A stretch of 22,194 nt of DNA, taken from assembly GCA_030643125.1 (NCBI GenBank), contig DAOWML010000003.1, positions 1-22,194 on the forward strand, read 5' to 3'. This DNA is from Bacteroidales bacterium. Lineage in GTDB: Bacteria; Bacteroidota; Bacteroidia; Bacteroidales; UBA12077. Made by a program: the position numbers and the translations under genes. The notes under the pieces were generated by a model that worked only from the letters and a program-made list of their open reading frames with translations, ran no database searches and had not been told where the DNA came from. Shown in pieces: positions 6,578 through 14,709 of this stretch (positions are counted from its first letter, which is position 1; every line of letters begins with the position of its first letter).

Positions 6578-7798
6578 ATGACAAAAATGACAAGTCAGGA
6601 TTACATCAACAGAGAAGATAAATATGGAGCTCATAATTATCATCCACTACCTGTTGTATTAGAAAAAGGAGAAGGCGTTCATGTTTGGGACACAGATGGA
6701 AAGCAATATTATGATTTTTTGTCGGCATATTCTGCAGTTAACCAAGGTCATTGCCATCCAAAAATTGTAAACGCAATGACTGAACAGGCTAAAAAACTTA
6801 CTTTAACTTCCAGAGCTTTTTATAACAGTGTTTTAGGTGAATATGAAGAATATATAACTAAATATTTTGGTTTTGATAAGGTATTACCAATGAATACTGG
6901 TGCTGAAGCAGACGAAACTGCTATCAAACTTGCTCGTAAATGGGGTTATAAAGTGAAAGGGATTCCTCAAAATCAGGCAAAAATAGTTGTTTGTAATGAG
7001 AACTTTCATGGCAGAACCATTACCATTATTTCAATGTCAACAGATCCTGATGCATATAGTGATTATGGACCATATACACCAGGTTTTGTAAAAATTCCTT
7101 ACAATGATATTGAAGCATTAGAAAAAGAATTACAAGATCCAAACGTTGCTGCTTTTCTTGTTGAACCTATTCAGGGAGAAGCTGGTGTTTATGTTCCGGA
7201 AGATGGTTATTTAAAAAAATCATATGATCTGTGTAAAAAGCACAATGTTCTTTTTATTGCAGACGAAGTACAAACAGGTATTGCACGTACTGGTAAAATG
7301 TTAGCATGCGATCACGAAGGAGTTAAACCGGATATTTTAATATTAGGTAAAGCTATTTCAGGTGGTGTATTTCCTGTGTCTGTTGTTTTAGCGAATGACG
7401 ATATTATGCTTACTATTAAGCCGGGTGAACATGGTTCTACTTTCGGAGGTAATCCAATTGCCAGTAAAGTTGCTATGGCTGCTTTAGATGTAATTAAAAA
7501 TGAGAAATTAGAAGAAAACGCTGAACGTTTAGGAAAGATATTCCGTGACGAATTCAGTAGCATTGATTCTGACATGATTGAATTAGTTCGTGGTAAAGGC
7601 TTGTTAAATGCAGTTGTTATTAAAAATAAAGAAGGAAAAACTGCCTGGGATGTTTGTGTCGCTATGGCCGAAAATGGAGTTTTAGCTAAACCAACTCATG
7701 GTAACATTATTCGTTTTGCGCCACCATTGGTAATTACAGAGGAACAATTACGTGATGCAATGAATAAGATTAAAGAAGTATTTAAAAAATTCGAATAA
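6578..7798 (+). CDS. rocD: Ornithine--oxo-acid aminotransferase
   Basis: A 406-residue class III PLP aminotransferase that interconverts ornithine and 2-oxoglutarate with glutamate semialdehyde and glutamate, linking arginine and proline metabolism. MNTGAEADETAIKLARKWGY (105-124) is the ornithine aminotransferase version of the cofactor phosphate loop. D229 in ADEVQTG contacts the pyridine ring, and K258 in ILGKAISGG is the Schiff-base lysine. NFHGRT and GEHGSTFGGNP are also present. The match to eukaryotic and Bacillus RocD is strong along the whole length, without a mitochondrial leader. Start is M1 or M4. It is probably a single-gene transcript, because an intrinsic terminator follows 33 bases after the stop. 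Confidence 0.95.
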   Translation: MTKMTSQDYINREDKYGAHNYHPLPVVLEKGEGVHVWDTDGKQYYDFLSAYSAVNQGHCHPKIVNAMTEQAKKLTLTSRAFYNSVLGEYEEYITKYFGFDKVLPMNTGAEADETAIKLARKWGYKVKGIPQNQAKIVVCNENFHGRTITIISMSTDPDAYSDYGPYTPGFVKIPYNDIEALEKELQDPNVAAFLVEPIQGEAGVYVPEDGYLKKSYDLCKKHNVLFIADEVQTGIARTGKMLACDHEGVKPDILILGKAISGGVFPVSVVLANDDIMLTIKPGEHGSTFGGNPIASKVAMAALDVIKNEKLEENAERLGKIFRDEFSSIDSDMIELVRGKGLLNAVVIKNKEGKTAWDVCVAMAENGVLAKPTHGNIIRFAPPLVITEEQLRDAMNKIKEVFKKFE

Positions 7799-7831
7799 TT
7801 TTACCGATTATCATTAAACTTTTTATAATTA

Positions 7832-7868
7832 AAGCTGTCTCAATCAATATAATTGAGCAGCTTTTTTT
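7832..7868 (+). terminator. Intrinsic terminator after ornithine aminotransferase
   Basis: AAGCTGTCTCAAT pairs with ATTGAGCAGCTT, leaving one bulged T in the left arm, and a run of seven T follows. It separates the aminotransferase gene from the M13 peptidase gene that starts 46 bases later. Confidence 0.85.
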
Positions 7869-7914
7869 ATATTCACCGCTCAAAATAAAATTTATTAATT
7901 AAATCAATTATAAA

Positions 7915-9960
7915 ATGAAATTTGTATTAACATTAAAATTTGCTTTAATAGCAATTATTGGTATGACATTAACAACTGCTTGTAATCAACAAAAAGTTGA
8001 TGAAAAGCTTACATTAGATGTAAGTTCAATTGATACTTTAGTAGATCCGGCTCAGGATTTTTATCATTATGCAAATAATGGTTGGATGAAAAACAATCCT
8101 CTTCCTGATGATGAAAGTCGTTACGGTTCTTTTGACCAATTGGGTAAAGAAACCAGCATGAAAGTTCAAACTTTATTGGAAGAACTTGCTAATGGTAAAT
8201 TTGAAAAAGGAACAATCGAACAAAAAATTGGTGATTTCTATGCAATAGGAATGGATTCAGCTAAAATAGAAGAACAAGGATTAGCTCCGTTAAAACCTGA
8301 GTTTGACCGAATTGCATCAATAAGTACTATTGAAGATGTACAAAATCAATTAGCACATTTTCATATGCACGGTATTGGGTCAGTTTTTGGATTTTTCGGA
8401 TCAATTGATATTAAAAATAGTGAAATGAATATTGCTCACCTTGGTCAGGGTGGTCTTGGAATGTCAGATAGAGACTATTATTTAAATGATGATCCTCGCT
8501 CAAAAGAAATACGTGAAGCATATATTGTACATCTCGAAAAAATGATGATTTTAAGTGGAATATCTGAAGAAGAAGCTAAACTGAGAGCTGAAACTATAAT
8601 AAAAATTGAAACTCGTTTAGCTGCAGCATCATTTACAAGATTAGAAAACAGAAACCCACATGCTACATATAACAAAAAAACTCAGGACGAAATAAAAGAA
8701 TTATATTCAAACTTTAACTGGGATACATATTTAGCAAATACAGGTATTGAATACGATGGTGAAATTAATGTACGTCAACCAAAGTTTTTTGATGAAGTAA
8801 ATAACATGATGGCAGAAGTTCCTGTTGAAGATTGGAAAGCATATTTTTACTGGAATCTATTAAATACTACAGCAAATTACTTATCAAACGAATTTCAGGA
8901 GCAAAACTTTGATTTCTATGGAAAGACAATGAGAGGAAGTGAAAAGATGCGTCCTCGCTGGAGAAGAGTTCTTGGAACAACCAATGGCGCATTAGGTGAT
9001 GCTATTGGGCAAAAATTCTCAGAAAAATACTTCCCTACCGAAGCCAAAAAAAGAATGGTTATATTAGTTGAAAACTTAAGAACTGCTCTTGGTCAAAGAA
9101 TTGATAAGCTTGAATGGATGAGTGAAGAGACAAAACTTAAAGCTAATGACAAATTAGCATCAATGAATGTAAAAATTGGTTATCCTGATGTATGGAAAGA
9201 TTTTACAAATCTTAAGGTTGGTCAGGAAGCGTTTGTTCTAAATGTGTTAACTGCAAACAAATTTTGGAAAGAAGACAATTTAAATGAAATCGGAAAACCT
9301 GTTGATAAAACTAAATGGTTCTTTCCTGCTCATACAGTTAATGCTTACTATGCTCCACCATTAAACGAAATTTGTTTCCCGGCAGGTATTTTACAACCAC
9401 CTTTCTTCTATCTTGATGGTGATGATGCAATTAATTATGGCGCTATTGGTGCAGTTATTGGCCACGAAATGTCGCATGGTTTCGATGATAAAGGAAGATT
9501 ATATGATAAAGAAGGTAATTTAACAAACTGGTGGACTGATGACGATTCTGAACTTTTCAATGCCAGAACTCAAGTATTGGTTGATCAATTTGATGCTATT
9601 ATTGTTATAGATACCATACATGCAAACGGGGAATTATCCCTTGGTGAAAACATTGCTGATTTAGGTGGATTGAACATTTCTTATACTGCATTCCAAAATG
9701 CACAAAAAGAAAATCCGCAAGTTGAATTAATTGAAGGATATACTCCTGATCAACGATTTTTCTTAAGTTGGGCAAGAGTTTGGGCACAGAATACTCGTGA
9801 TAAGGAAATTATTCGCCGCACAAAAGAAGATGTTCATTCGTTAGGAATAAACCGTGTAAATGGACCTGTTGCTAATATGCCGGAATTCCATGCCGCTTTT
9901 GGTGTTGAAGAAGGAGACGCCTTATATATTCCTGAAGAAGAAAGAGCATCTATTTTGTAA
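7915..9960 (+). CDS. M13 family zinc metallopeptidase, lipoprotein (PepO/neprilysin-like)
   Basis: A 681-residue M13 endopeptidase. Residues 1-22 form a lipoprotein signal ending TTAC, so C23 should be lipidated and the enzyme held in the periplasm or outer membrane. The M13 N-terminal domain begins near DPAQDFYHYANNGWMK. The catalytic domain starts near NAYYAPPLNEICFPAGILQ, split here as NAYYAPP and EICFPAGILQPPFF. The zinc site is H517-E-M-S-H521, with the third ligand E578 in ENIADLGG and the stabilising D582 also present. The C-terminus ends EEERASIL rather than with the usual tryptophan. It likely cleaves short peptides. Copy B of the REP-like palindrome begins ten bases after the stop codon. 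Confidence 0.96.
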   Translation: MKFVLTLKFALIAIIGMTLTTACNQQKVDEKLTLDVSSIDTLVDPAQDFYHYANNGWMKNNPLPDDESRYGSFDQLGKETSMKVQTLLEELANGKFEKGTIEQKIGDFYAIGMDSAKIEEQGLAPLKPEFDRIASISTIEDVQNQLAHFHMHGIGSVFGFFGSIDIKNSEMNIAHLGQGGLGMSDRDYYLNDDPRSKEIREAYIVHLEKMMILSGISEEEAKLRAETIIKIETRLAAASFTRLENRNPHATYNKKTQDEIKELYSNFNWDTYLANTGIEYDGEINVRQPKFFDEVNNMMAEVPVEDWKAYFYWNLLNTTANYLSNEFQEQNFDFYGKTMRGSEKMRPRWRRVLGTTNGALGDAIGQKFSEKYFPTEAKKRMVILVENLRTALGQRIDKLEWMSEETKLKANDKLASMNVKIGYPDVWKDFTNLKVGQEAFVLNVLTANKFWKEDNLNEIGKPVDKTKWFFPAHTVNAYYAPPLNEICFPAGILQPPFFYLDGDDAINYGAIGAVIGHEMSHGFDDKGRLYDKEGNLTNWWTDDDSELFNARTQVLVDQFDAIIVIDTIHANGELSLGENIADLGGLNISYTAFQNAQKENPQVELIEGYTPDQRFFLSWARVWAQNTRDKEIIRRTKEDVHSLGINRVNGPVANMPEFHAAFGVEEGDALYIPEEERASIL

Positions 9961-9970
9961 GACTTACATA

Positions 9971-10009
9971 TATCAGACCTTAAGGTTTTGTAAACCTTAA
10001 GGTCTGATA
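9971..10009. repeat. REP-like palindrome, copy B (39 bp)
   Basis: Perfect 18-base arms, from TATCAGACCTTAAGGTTT to AAACCTTAAGGTCTGATA, around a TGT loop. It shares the ACCTTAAGG core arms with copies A and C, but has a different centre and five extra paired bases at the ends. It lies between the convergent M13 peptidase and RAYT genes. Confidence 0.85.
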
Positions 10010-10012
10010 AAA

Positions 10013-10576
10013 TTATTCAATTACCAGATCTTTTATATATTCCCATTCGTGCTTTTTATTATGGTAATCAATAAAATTACCAGTAGTATCGAAAAAACCT
10101 ATGAGTTTATCCCTCTTTAGCTTAGTAGATTTTACTGATATTACCGACCCATATGATGACCATGGATAATCTTGCAAACGCTCACAAAAACCATGATGTA
10201 CAGGGTTGTTATGTATATAATATACTAAATTTTTAAAATATTTATTCGAAGTAATTTCAATTCTTTTAAATGGGCTTACAAACAAAGGTCCGTAACGTTT
10301 ATATCTTTTATTAAACGATTTAGTATATGCATTAAACAAATTAGAAAAATATTGATGTAACGGTTTACTTGTTTTAGTAGTATTTGTTTTAATCAATATA
10401 TGAAAATGATTCCCTAATAACACCCATGCATAAGTCTCGGCAATAGGATCAATATATTTCTCATATAATCTAAGGAAATGGGCGTAATTTTCATTTTCAC
10501 GAAATATATTTTCGTCTTGCCTGCCTTTATTGTAAATGTGGTAATATTTTCCTTTTTCAAGAAATGTTTGTTTCAT
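10013..10576 (-). CDS. REP-associated tyrosine transposase (RAYT, Y1/HUH family)
   Basis: A 187-residue protein with the Y1 transposase fold of IS200/IS605-like enzymes, in the single-copy RAYT branch. KGKYYHIYNKGRQDENIF opens the domain, and GNHFHILI places the HUH metal pair at H57 and H59. NKYFKNLVYYIHNNPV supplies the likely catalytic tyrosine Y113, followed by the YIHxNPV motif seen in RAYTs. DYPWSSYGS near residue 136 is also typical. RAYTs nick single-stranded REP hairpins. This gene is tightly flanked by two copies of one palindrome, its probable substrate. The frame is intact, so the enzyme may be active or retained for a host role. Activity is inferred. Confidence 0.9.
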   Translation of the reverse strand: MKQTFLEKGKYYHIYNKGRQDENIFRENENYAHFLRLYEKYIDPIAETYAWVLLGNHFHILIKTNTTKTSKPLHQYFSNLFNAYTKSFNKRYKRYGPLFVSPFKRIEITSNKYFKNLVYYIHNNPVHHGFCERLQDYPWSSYGSVISVKSTKLKRDKLIGFFDTTGNFIDYHNKKHEWEYIKDLVIE

Positions 10577-10601
10577 TTAATATTTTTAACTTTTACTTAC
10601 T

Positions 10602-10632
10602 AGACCTTAAGGTTTTAAAAACCTTAAGGTCT
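10602..10632. repeat. REP-like palindrome, copy C (31 bp)
   Basis: The same 31 bases as copy A, with 15-base arms around a central A. Its right flank GATAAATTAATT resembles that of copy B (GATAAAATTATT), so B and C share a 3' extension that copy A lacks. It lies between the RAYT start and the stop of the NTF2-like gene, both on the minus strand, and may act as a terminator or processing site for the latter. Confidence 0.85.
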
Positions 10633-10642
10633 GATAAATTAA

Positions 10643-10999
10643 TTACTTCTTTGAATAAAAATTCTCTTTTACAATGTAATCTCCTTCCCAATATTGAACC
10701 GCTACTTCTTCAAGCTTTTTCTTATTGCCATTCTTAAATTTTATATTTATCCAAAATTCAACCATTGTAATAGCCCTTTTTTCATCAGATGTAATAGTTT
10801 TTACTCCCCCACCCATTACTTCCTGTATTTCTTTTAAGAATTTCTTGTCATAATCCCGGGCTTTTTCAATACCTTTTCGTTCTTTTCCATCATCGGCAAT
10901 TATAATTACATTTTCGTGATAATATTCATCTAAAGCATCTAAAAGTTTGCCTTCTTCAATCATTTTAAATAGTTCTTTTGCTTTTTGATAGTAGCTCAT
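10643..10999 (-). CDS. SnoaL/NTF2-like domain protein
   Basis: A 118-residue single-domain protein, probably cytosolic, with the cone-like NTF2/SnoaL fold. An N-terminal helix pair (MSYYQKAKELFKMIEEGKLLDALDEYYHENVIII) is split by the typical DALDEYYHENV step. Then comes the G-I-E-K-A-R-D segment, and strands rich in alternating hydrophobics follow (ITMVEFWINIKF, VAVQYWEGDYIVKENFY). Members of this fold act as small enzymes or binding proteins, but no catalytic residues can be assigned. It stands between the HD-domain gene and the RAYT gene, with terminator-like structures on both sides, so it is probably transcribed alone. Confidence 0.8.
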   Translation of the reverse strand: MSYYQKAKELFKMIEEGKLLDALDEYYHENVIIIADDGKERKGIEKARDYDKKFLKEIQEVMGGGVKTITSDEKRAITMVEFWINIKFKNGNKKKLEEVAVQYWEGDYIVKENFYSKK

Positions 11000-11033
11000 A
11001 ATTGTATATTAATTGTTCGACATTTAAATATAC

Positions 11034-11057
11034 AAAAAAACCGCCAATCAGGCGGTT
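11034..11057 (-). terminator. Intrinsic terminator of the HD-domain gene
   Basis: On the minus strand AACCGCC, a TGATT loop and GGCGGTT are followed by a run of T (the complement of the A-run 11034-11040). It lies 24 bases beyond the HD-domain gene's stop codon. Confidence 0.85.
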
Positions 11058-11081
11058 CAATTATATTTTTATTTCCAAAGT

Positions 11082-11624
11082 TTATATTTGTAATCTACTC
11101 TTGAAAGGAAGGAATGTCATAAAATCTGCATGATGCACAAGGTAAGCTTCGGTTGTACGCTTCACCATATCTCCTTCGCCTGCATGTGTAGCAATAATGT
11201 GACAAACCTCGGCAGGCACACCACATTCTTCGGCAATAGAAACCCCCGAAAACGGGTGACGTAAATACTTACCATAACTCCCCTGAACAGATTCCCCATC
11301 AACCATCACATATTCTAACAATTTACCTACATCGGCAAGAATTGCGCCTGCAATAACCACATCCATATTTACAGGTAAATCATCTTTAAAAAATTCGTTA
11401 CATTTATTACCTGCATCTCGGACAATATGCACAACAGCACGTTTATGTGCCATAAAAGTTACTTTTACAGGAACTAATAATGTAAAAGGAATAGTCTGAA
11501 GATCTTCAATTGTCAAAACACTACGCTCTAGAGCTAATTCCCATGTTTTTGCAGTTTGCTTTCTTAAATTTTCATCCTGAATCCATTCCAGTTCAGGCCA
11601 TAATTCTAATACCTTTGCATTCAT
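11082..11624 (-). CDS. HD-domain protein with altered motif (AD instead of HD)
   Basis: A 180-residue cytosolic protein with an HD-superfamily helical domain. The likely start is the ATG at 11622-11624. An upstream in-frame ATG at 11678 would translate the upstream gene's terminator hairpin and adds a basic non-family peptide, so I reject it. Motif order: H60 or H66 in FMAHKRAVVHIV, then A97-D98 in AILADVGKLLEY where the family has HD, H123 in LRHPFSG, H142 and H147 in CHIIATHAGEGD, and HHAD at 164-167. Loss of the motif histidine may alter metal binding. HD proteins of this size are usually phosphohydrolases. The substrate is unknown, and the neighbouring dehydrogenase gives no clear hint. 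Confidence 0.8.
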   Translation of the reverse strand: MNAKVLELWPELEWIQDENLRKQTAKTWELALERSVLTIEDLQTIPFTLLVPVKVTFMAHKRAVVHIVRDAGNKCNEFFKDDLPVNMDVVIAGAILADVGKLLEYVMVDGESVQGSYGKYLRHPFSGVSIAEECGVPAEVCHIIATHAGEGDMVKRTTEAYLVHHADFMTFLPFKSRLQI

Positions 11625-11649
11625 ATATTTGTATTTTAATTTTAGAGTT

Positions 11650-11682
11650 AAAAAAAGAGGATGCACTTTATTGTGCATCCTC
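11650..11682 (-). terminator. Intrinsic terminator of the dehydrogenase gene
   Basis: On the minus strand GAGGATGCAC and GTGCATCCTC form a perfect ten-base stem around an AATAAA loop, followed by seven T. It starts 15 bases after the dehydrogenase stop codon and ends before the chosen start of the HD-domain gene. Confidence 0.93.
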
Positions 11683-11697
11683 CCTGTAAATATTTAA

Positions 11698-12897
11698 TTA
11701 AGCTAATTTAGCAATAATAGCATCAGCCATTTGCTGAGTAGAAGCAGCTCCTTTTTTAATAACGTCAGGACGACCAGTCATTTTCATCATATCATAAGTA
11801 CGAACTTTACCTTCAGCAATAACTTCAGCGGTTGCTTTACCTATTTTTTCAGCTAATTCTTTTTCTCCAATAAAATCTAACATAGCACATGCTGACACAA
11901 CCATAGCAATTGGATTAACAATTGAAGTATCATAATCGGCATATTTAGGAGCAGAACCATGAGTAGGTTCAAAAACAGCTAAACCTGAATCAGGGTTCAT
12001 TTGTGCACTTGATGCAAATCCCAATCCGCCAATTAATCCGGCAAAACCATCAGAAACAATATCGCCAAACATATTACCGGCAACTATTACACCATAATTT
12101 TCAGGATTTTTAGTCAACCACATCATTTGTGCATCAATATTTGTATTCCAAAGTTCAATCTTAGGAAAATCAGCTTTTTGAATTTGTTGAGCCATTTTAT
12201 ACATCATACCGGATGTTTCCCTGATCACATTTGGCTTTTCACAAAGAGTAACAGATTTATATCCATTATCATTAGCATAATTGAATGCAGCTCTTAAAAT
12301 TCTTTCAGTAGCTTTTTTTGTAAAGATACGAGTCGAAACAGAAATTTCTTCGCGTGGGGTTTTACCAAAATTCTTAACAAATTTAGGATGTGTCATCAAT
12401 GCGTGATAAACAGTATCAGAAGGATTGCTCCACTCAACACCTCCGTATAATCCTTCAGTATTTTGACGGAATATTATAGCATCAATTTCCGGCTCTTGGA
12501 TCGTATCATTAGGTCCTCGTCGAATAAAATTAAGAGGGTTTCCCTTGTATGTTCTACATGGGCGCATGCATATATCCAGACCAAAGTGCTGACGTAAACC
12601 AACAATTGGACTTGAATAAACTAATCCTTTATCTTGTAATTCAGGAATTAGTTCAGTTGCAGCTTCATCTTTTGGTTTCGAGGTTATTGCTCCGAATAAG
12701 CCAATTTTATGTTCTTCAAGTAAATCGAGAGTTCGTTGCGGAAGAGGGTTTCCTTCTTTACACCAGAATTCCCATCCTATATCACCTTCAACATAATCGG
12801 CTTCAAAGCCAGCAGCTTCCAAAACTCGTATTGTTTCTTCTAAAACTACTTTTCCGATACCATCACCGGGCATCTTAACGATTGTCCTTTTTGCCAT
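11698..12897 (-). CDS. Isocitrate/isopropylmalate dehydrogenase family protein (probably isocitrate dehydrogenase)
   Basis: A 399-residue decarboxylating dehydrogenase. KMPGDGIGKVV opens the Rossmann-like fold. LRQHFGLDICMRPCRTYKG carries the substrate arginines, with S in the isocitrate-serine position (SPIVGLR) but I in the following asparagine position. RQNTEGLYGGVEW and the metal-binding NMFGDIVSDGFAGLIGG follow. FEPTHGSAPKYA is the adenine-side loop; its K-Y pair resembles that of NADP isocitrate dehydrogenase, but the later TYDMMK differs. Cofactor choice is therefore open. Expected to be cytosolic; if isocitrate is the substrate, it makes 2-oxoglutarate in the TCA cycle. Homoisocitrate, isopropylmalate or tartrate are alternatives. 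It is a single-gene unit with its own promoter and terminator. Confidence 0.8.
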   Translation of the reverse strand: MAKRTIVKMPGDGIGKVVLEETIRVLEAAGFEADYVEGDIGWEFWCKEGNPLPQRTLDLLEEHKIGLFGAITSKPKDEAATELIPELQDKGLVYSSPIVGLRQHFGLDICMRPCRTYKGNPLNFIRRGPNDTIQEPEIDAIIFRQNTEGLYGGVEWSNPSDTVYHALMTHPKFVKNFGKTPREEISVSTRIFTKKATERILRAAFNYANDNGYKSVTLCEKPNVIRETSGMMYKMAQQIQKADFPKIELWNTNIDAQMMWLTKNPENYGVIVAGNMFGDIVSDGFAGLIGGLGFASSAQMNPDSGLAVFEPTHGSAPKYADYDTSIVNPIAMVVSACAMLDFIGEKELAEKIGKATAEVIAEGKVRTYDMMKMTGRPDVIKKGAASTQQMADAIIAKLA

Positions 12898-12943
12898 GTT
12901 AACTTTTTTTTTGAATTGGTTTTTAATTTAAATTAAGACATCG

Positions 12944-12973
12944 TAAAAATAGAATAAAAATTATTCAAACAAA
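12944..12973 (-). promoter_or_regulatory. Likely promoter of the dehydrogenase gene
   Basis: On the minus strand TTTG, an 18-base spacer and TATTTTTA fit the Bacteroidota promoter form with one mismatch. The -7 box lies 46 bases before the start codon. It stands back to back with the promoter of the dipeptidase gene. Confidence 0.45.
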
Positions 12974-13095
12974 ATGATATAGATAATTTTAGATAATAAC
13001 TTTTTAAACATCATATTAAGACTAATTTATATCTTAGTGCGTACAGACATTTTAAATTGTTTTGTAAAATAATATTTGAAATTAATTTCATTTTT

Positions 13096-13126
13096 TTTGC
13101 GTGTTTTAGATTGTTTTGTATGTTTA
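13096..13126 (+). promoter_or_regulatory. Likely promoter of the dipeptidase gene
   Basis: TTTG at 13096-13099, a spacer of exactly 19 bases and TATGTTTA at 13119-13126 match the Bacteroidota sigma-A consensus with one mismatch. The start codon lies 49 bases downstream. Confidence 0.55.
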
Positions 13127-13175
13127 CATAAAATAATTTAAAATTGATTTTATAAAAACAATAAATTGCTAAATA

Positions 13176-14636
13176 ATGAAAGTACTTGAAAAATTAAACC
13201 CAACAATAGTTTGGAGTTATTTCGAAGATATTTGTCAGGTTCCACGTCAATCTAAGAAAGAAGAGAAAATAATTCAGTTCTTATTAGATTTTGGAAAAAA
13301 CAACAATCTGAAGACAAAACAAGATGAAATTGGTAATATTTTAATTTCAAAACCTGCAACCACAGGAAAAGAAAATATCAAAACCGTTGTTCTTCAAAGT
13401 CATATTGATATGGTTTGTGAAAGCAATGAAGGAACCAATCATAATTTTGATATAGATCCTATTCAACCGGTTATTGATGGAGAATGGGTAAAAGCAAAAG
13501 GTACAACTTTGGGTGCCGATGATGGAATTGGAGTTGCTGCTCAAATGGCTATTTTAACTGCAACTAACATTGAACATGGCCCTATCGAATGTTTATTTAC
13601 CGTTGATGAAGAAACAGGTTTAACAGGTGCATTTGCTTTACAACCGGGATTTTTTGAAGGCAAAATCCTTATAAATCTTGATTCGGAAGATGAAGGTGAA
13701 TTATTTATAGGTTGTGCAGGTGGTATTGATACACTTGCAACATATGAGTATGAGCAGGAAAAAGTTCCTGAAAATCATGTTGGAATTAAAGTACGTGTTA
13801 CCGGTTTAAATGGAGGACATTCAGGAGATGAAATTGATAAAGGACTTGGAAACTCAATTAAAATATTGAATCGATTCTTATGGAACAGCTGTGATAAATT
13901 TGATCTTAGAATCGCTGAATTTGATGGAGGAAAAGCCCGAAATGCAATTCCACGTGAAGCTTTTGCTCATATTACAATTCATACTGATGAAAAAGCAGAA
14001 TTGGTTAAATATTTTAATGATTATGCTTCCACTGTAAAAAGCGAATTAGCTATTACTGAACCTAAATTAGAATTAACAATTGAAGATGTCGACCTTCCTG
14101 GTTTTGTCATTGATGATGATGCTCAATTTGCATTGTTAAATAGTTTATACGCTTGTCCTCACGGAGTATATGCAATGAGTAAAGAAATCGAAGGTATGGT
14201 TGAAACCTCCACAAACCTGGCATCAATAAAATTTATCGAAGAAAATCAGATATTTATTACAACAAGTCAGCGTAGTTCTGTTGATTCAGCGAAAGGTAAT
14301 ATTGCAAGCAAGGTTGAAAGTGTATTTCGTTTAGCCGGGGCAAAAGTTAAACATGGCGATGGATATCCTGGCTGGCGACCAAATACAAACTCCGATATAA
14401 TGAAAATTACTGAAAAATCTTATGAAAAACTATTCGGAGTTAAACCTGTTGTTAGAGCTATACATGCTGGTTTGGAATGTGGCCTTTTCCTTGAAAAATA
14501 TCCTTATTTGGATATGATTTCTTTTGGCCCTACTATTAAGGGAGCTCACACACCGGAAGAAAAAATTAATATTGAAACTACTGTTAAGTTCTGGGATTTG
14601 TTAATTGATGTATTAAATAATATACCATCGAATTAG
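13176..14636 (+). CDS. pepD: Aminoacyl-histidine dipeptidase (PepD-type, M20C)
   Basis: A 486-residue zinc dipeptidase, the usual length of PepD. It hydrolyses Xaa-His and other dipeptides in the cytosol, as a dimer. Active-site residues are visible: H76 and D78 in QSHIDMV, D115 in TLGADDGIG, E145-E146 in VDEETGLTGA, D169 in NLDSEDEGE and H458 in KGAHTPEEK. The lid/dimerisation domain occupies about residues 185-390 and includes GLNGGHSGDEI. The opening LNPTIVWSYFEDICQVPRQSK is typical of PepD. It is transcribed away from the dehydrogenase gene. A weak terminator hairpin follows, then a MITE-like repeat. Confidence 0.95.
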   Translation: MKVLEKLNPTIVWSYFEDICQVPRQSKKEEKIIQFLLDFGKNNNLKTKQDEIGNILISKPATTGKENIKTVVLQSHIDMVCESNEGTNHNFDIDPIQPVIDGEWVKAKGTTLGADDGIGVAAQMAILTATNIEHGPIECLFTVDEETGLTGAFALQPGFFEGKILINLDSEDEGELFIGCAGGIDTLATYEYEQEKVPENHVGIKVRVTGLNGGHSGDEIDKGLGNSIKILNRFLWNSCDKFDLRIAEFDGGKARNAIPREAFAHITIHTDEKAELVKYFNDYASTVKSELAITEPKLELTIEDVDLPGFVIDDDAQFALLNSLYACPHGVYAMSKEIEGMVETSTNLASIKFIEENQIFITTSQRSSVDSAKGNIASKVESVFRLAGAKVKHGDGYPGWRPNTNSDIMKITEKSYEKLFGVKPVVRAIHAGLECGLFLEKYPYLDMISFGPTIKGAHTPEEKINIETTVKFWDLLIDVLNNIPSN

Positions 14637-14664
14637 AATATTATATTTTTAATTAATATTGCAT

Positions 14665-14697
14665 ATCCTGTCTGCTTACTTGTAGGCAGGATTTTTA
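14665..14697 (+). terminator. Probable terminator of the dipeptidase gene
   Basis: ATCCTGTCT and AGGCAGGAT form a nine-base stem with one G-T pair around a ten-base loop, followed by TTTTT broken by an A. The CCTGTCTGC and GGCAGG words resemble the GC-rich palindrome inside the EamA gene, so it may be a decayed copy of the same repeat family. Confidence 0.6.
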
Positions 14698-14709
14698 TTA
14701 AAACAATTA

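Larger units (their letters stand above)
9971..10632. mobile_element. REP/RAYT unit: transposase gene bracketed by two palindromes
   Basis: Copies B and C of a palindrome bracket the single gene for a REP-associated tyrosine transposase. B ends three bases before the gene's stop codon and C begins 25 bases beyond its start. On the minus strand both copies begin TTATCAGACC. This matches the known arrangement in which RAYT genes sit beside the REP sequences they are thought to spread. A third copy stands alone at 5198-5228. No target duplication was found. Confidence 0.7.

Noticed and set aside
5198..10632. Three similar palindromes considered as a CRISPR-like array
   Set aside because: They are two close copies plus one 4.8 kb away, with genes between them, no regular spacers and no cas genes.
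11625..11678. 18-residue N-terminal extension of the HD-domain protein from an upstream ATG
   Set aside because: It is the translation of the preceding gene's terminator stem and T-run, and the family-like sequence begins at the ATG at 11624.
12549..12878. Plus-strand frame of 109 codons opposite the dehydrogenase gene
   Set aside because: It lies wholly antisense to a well-supported gene and has no recognisable domain.
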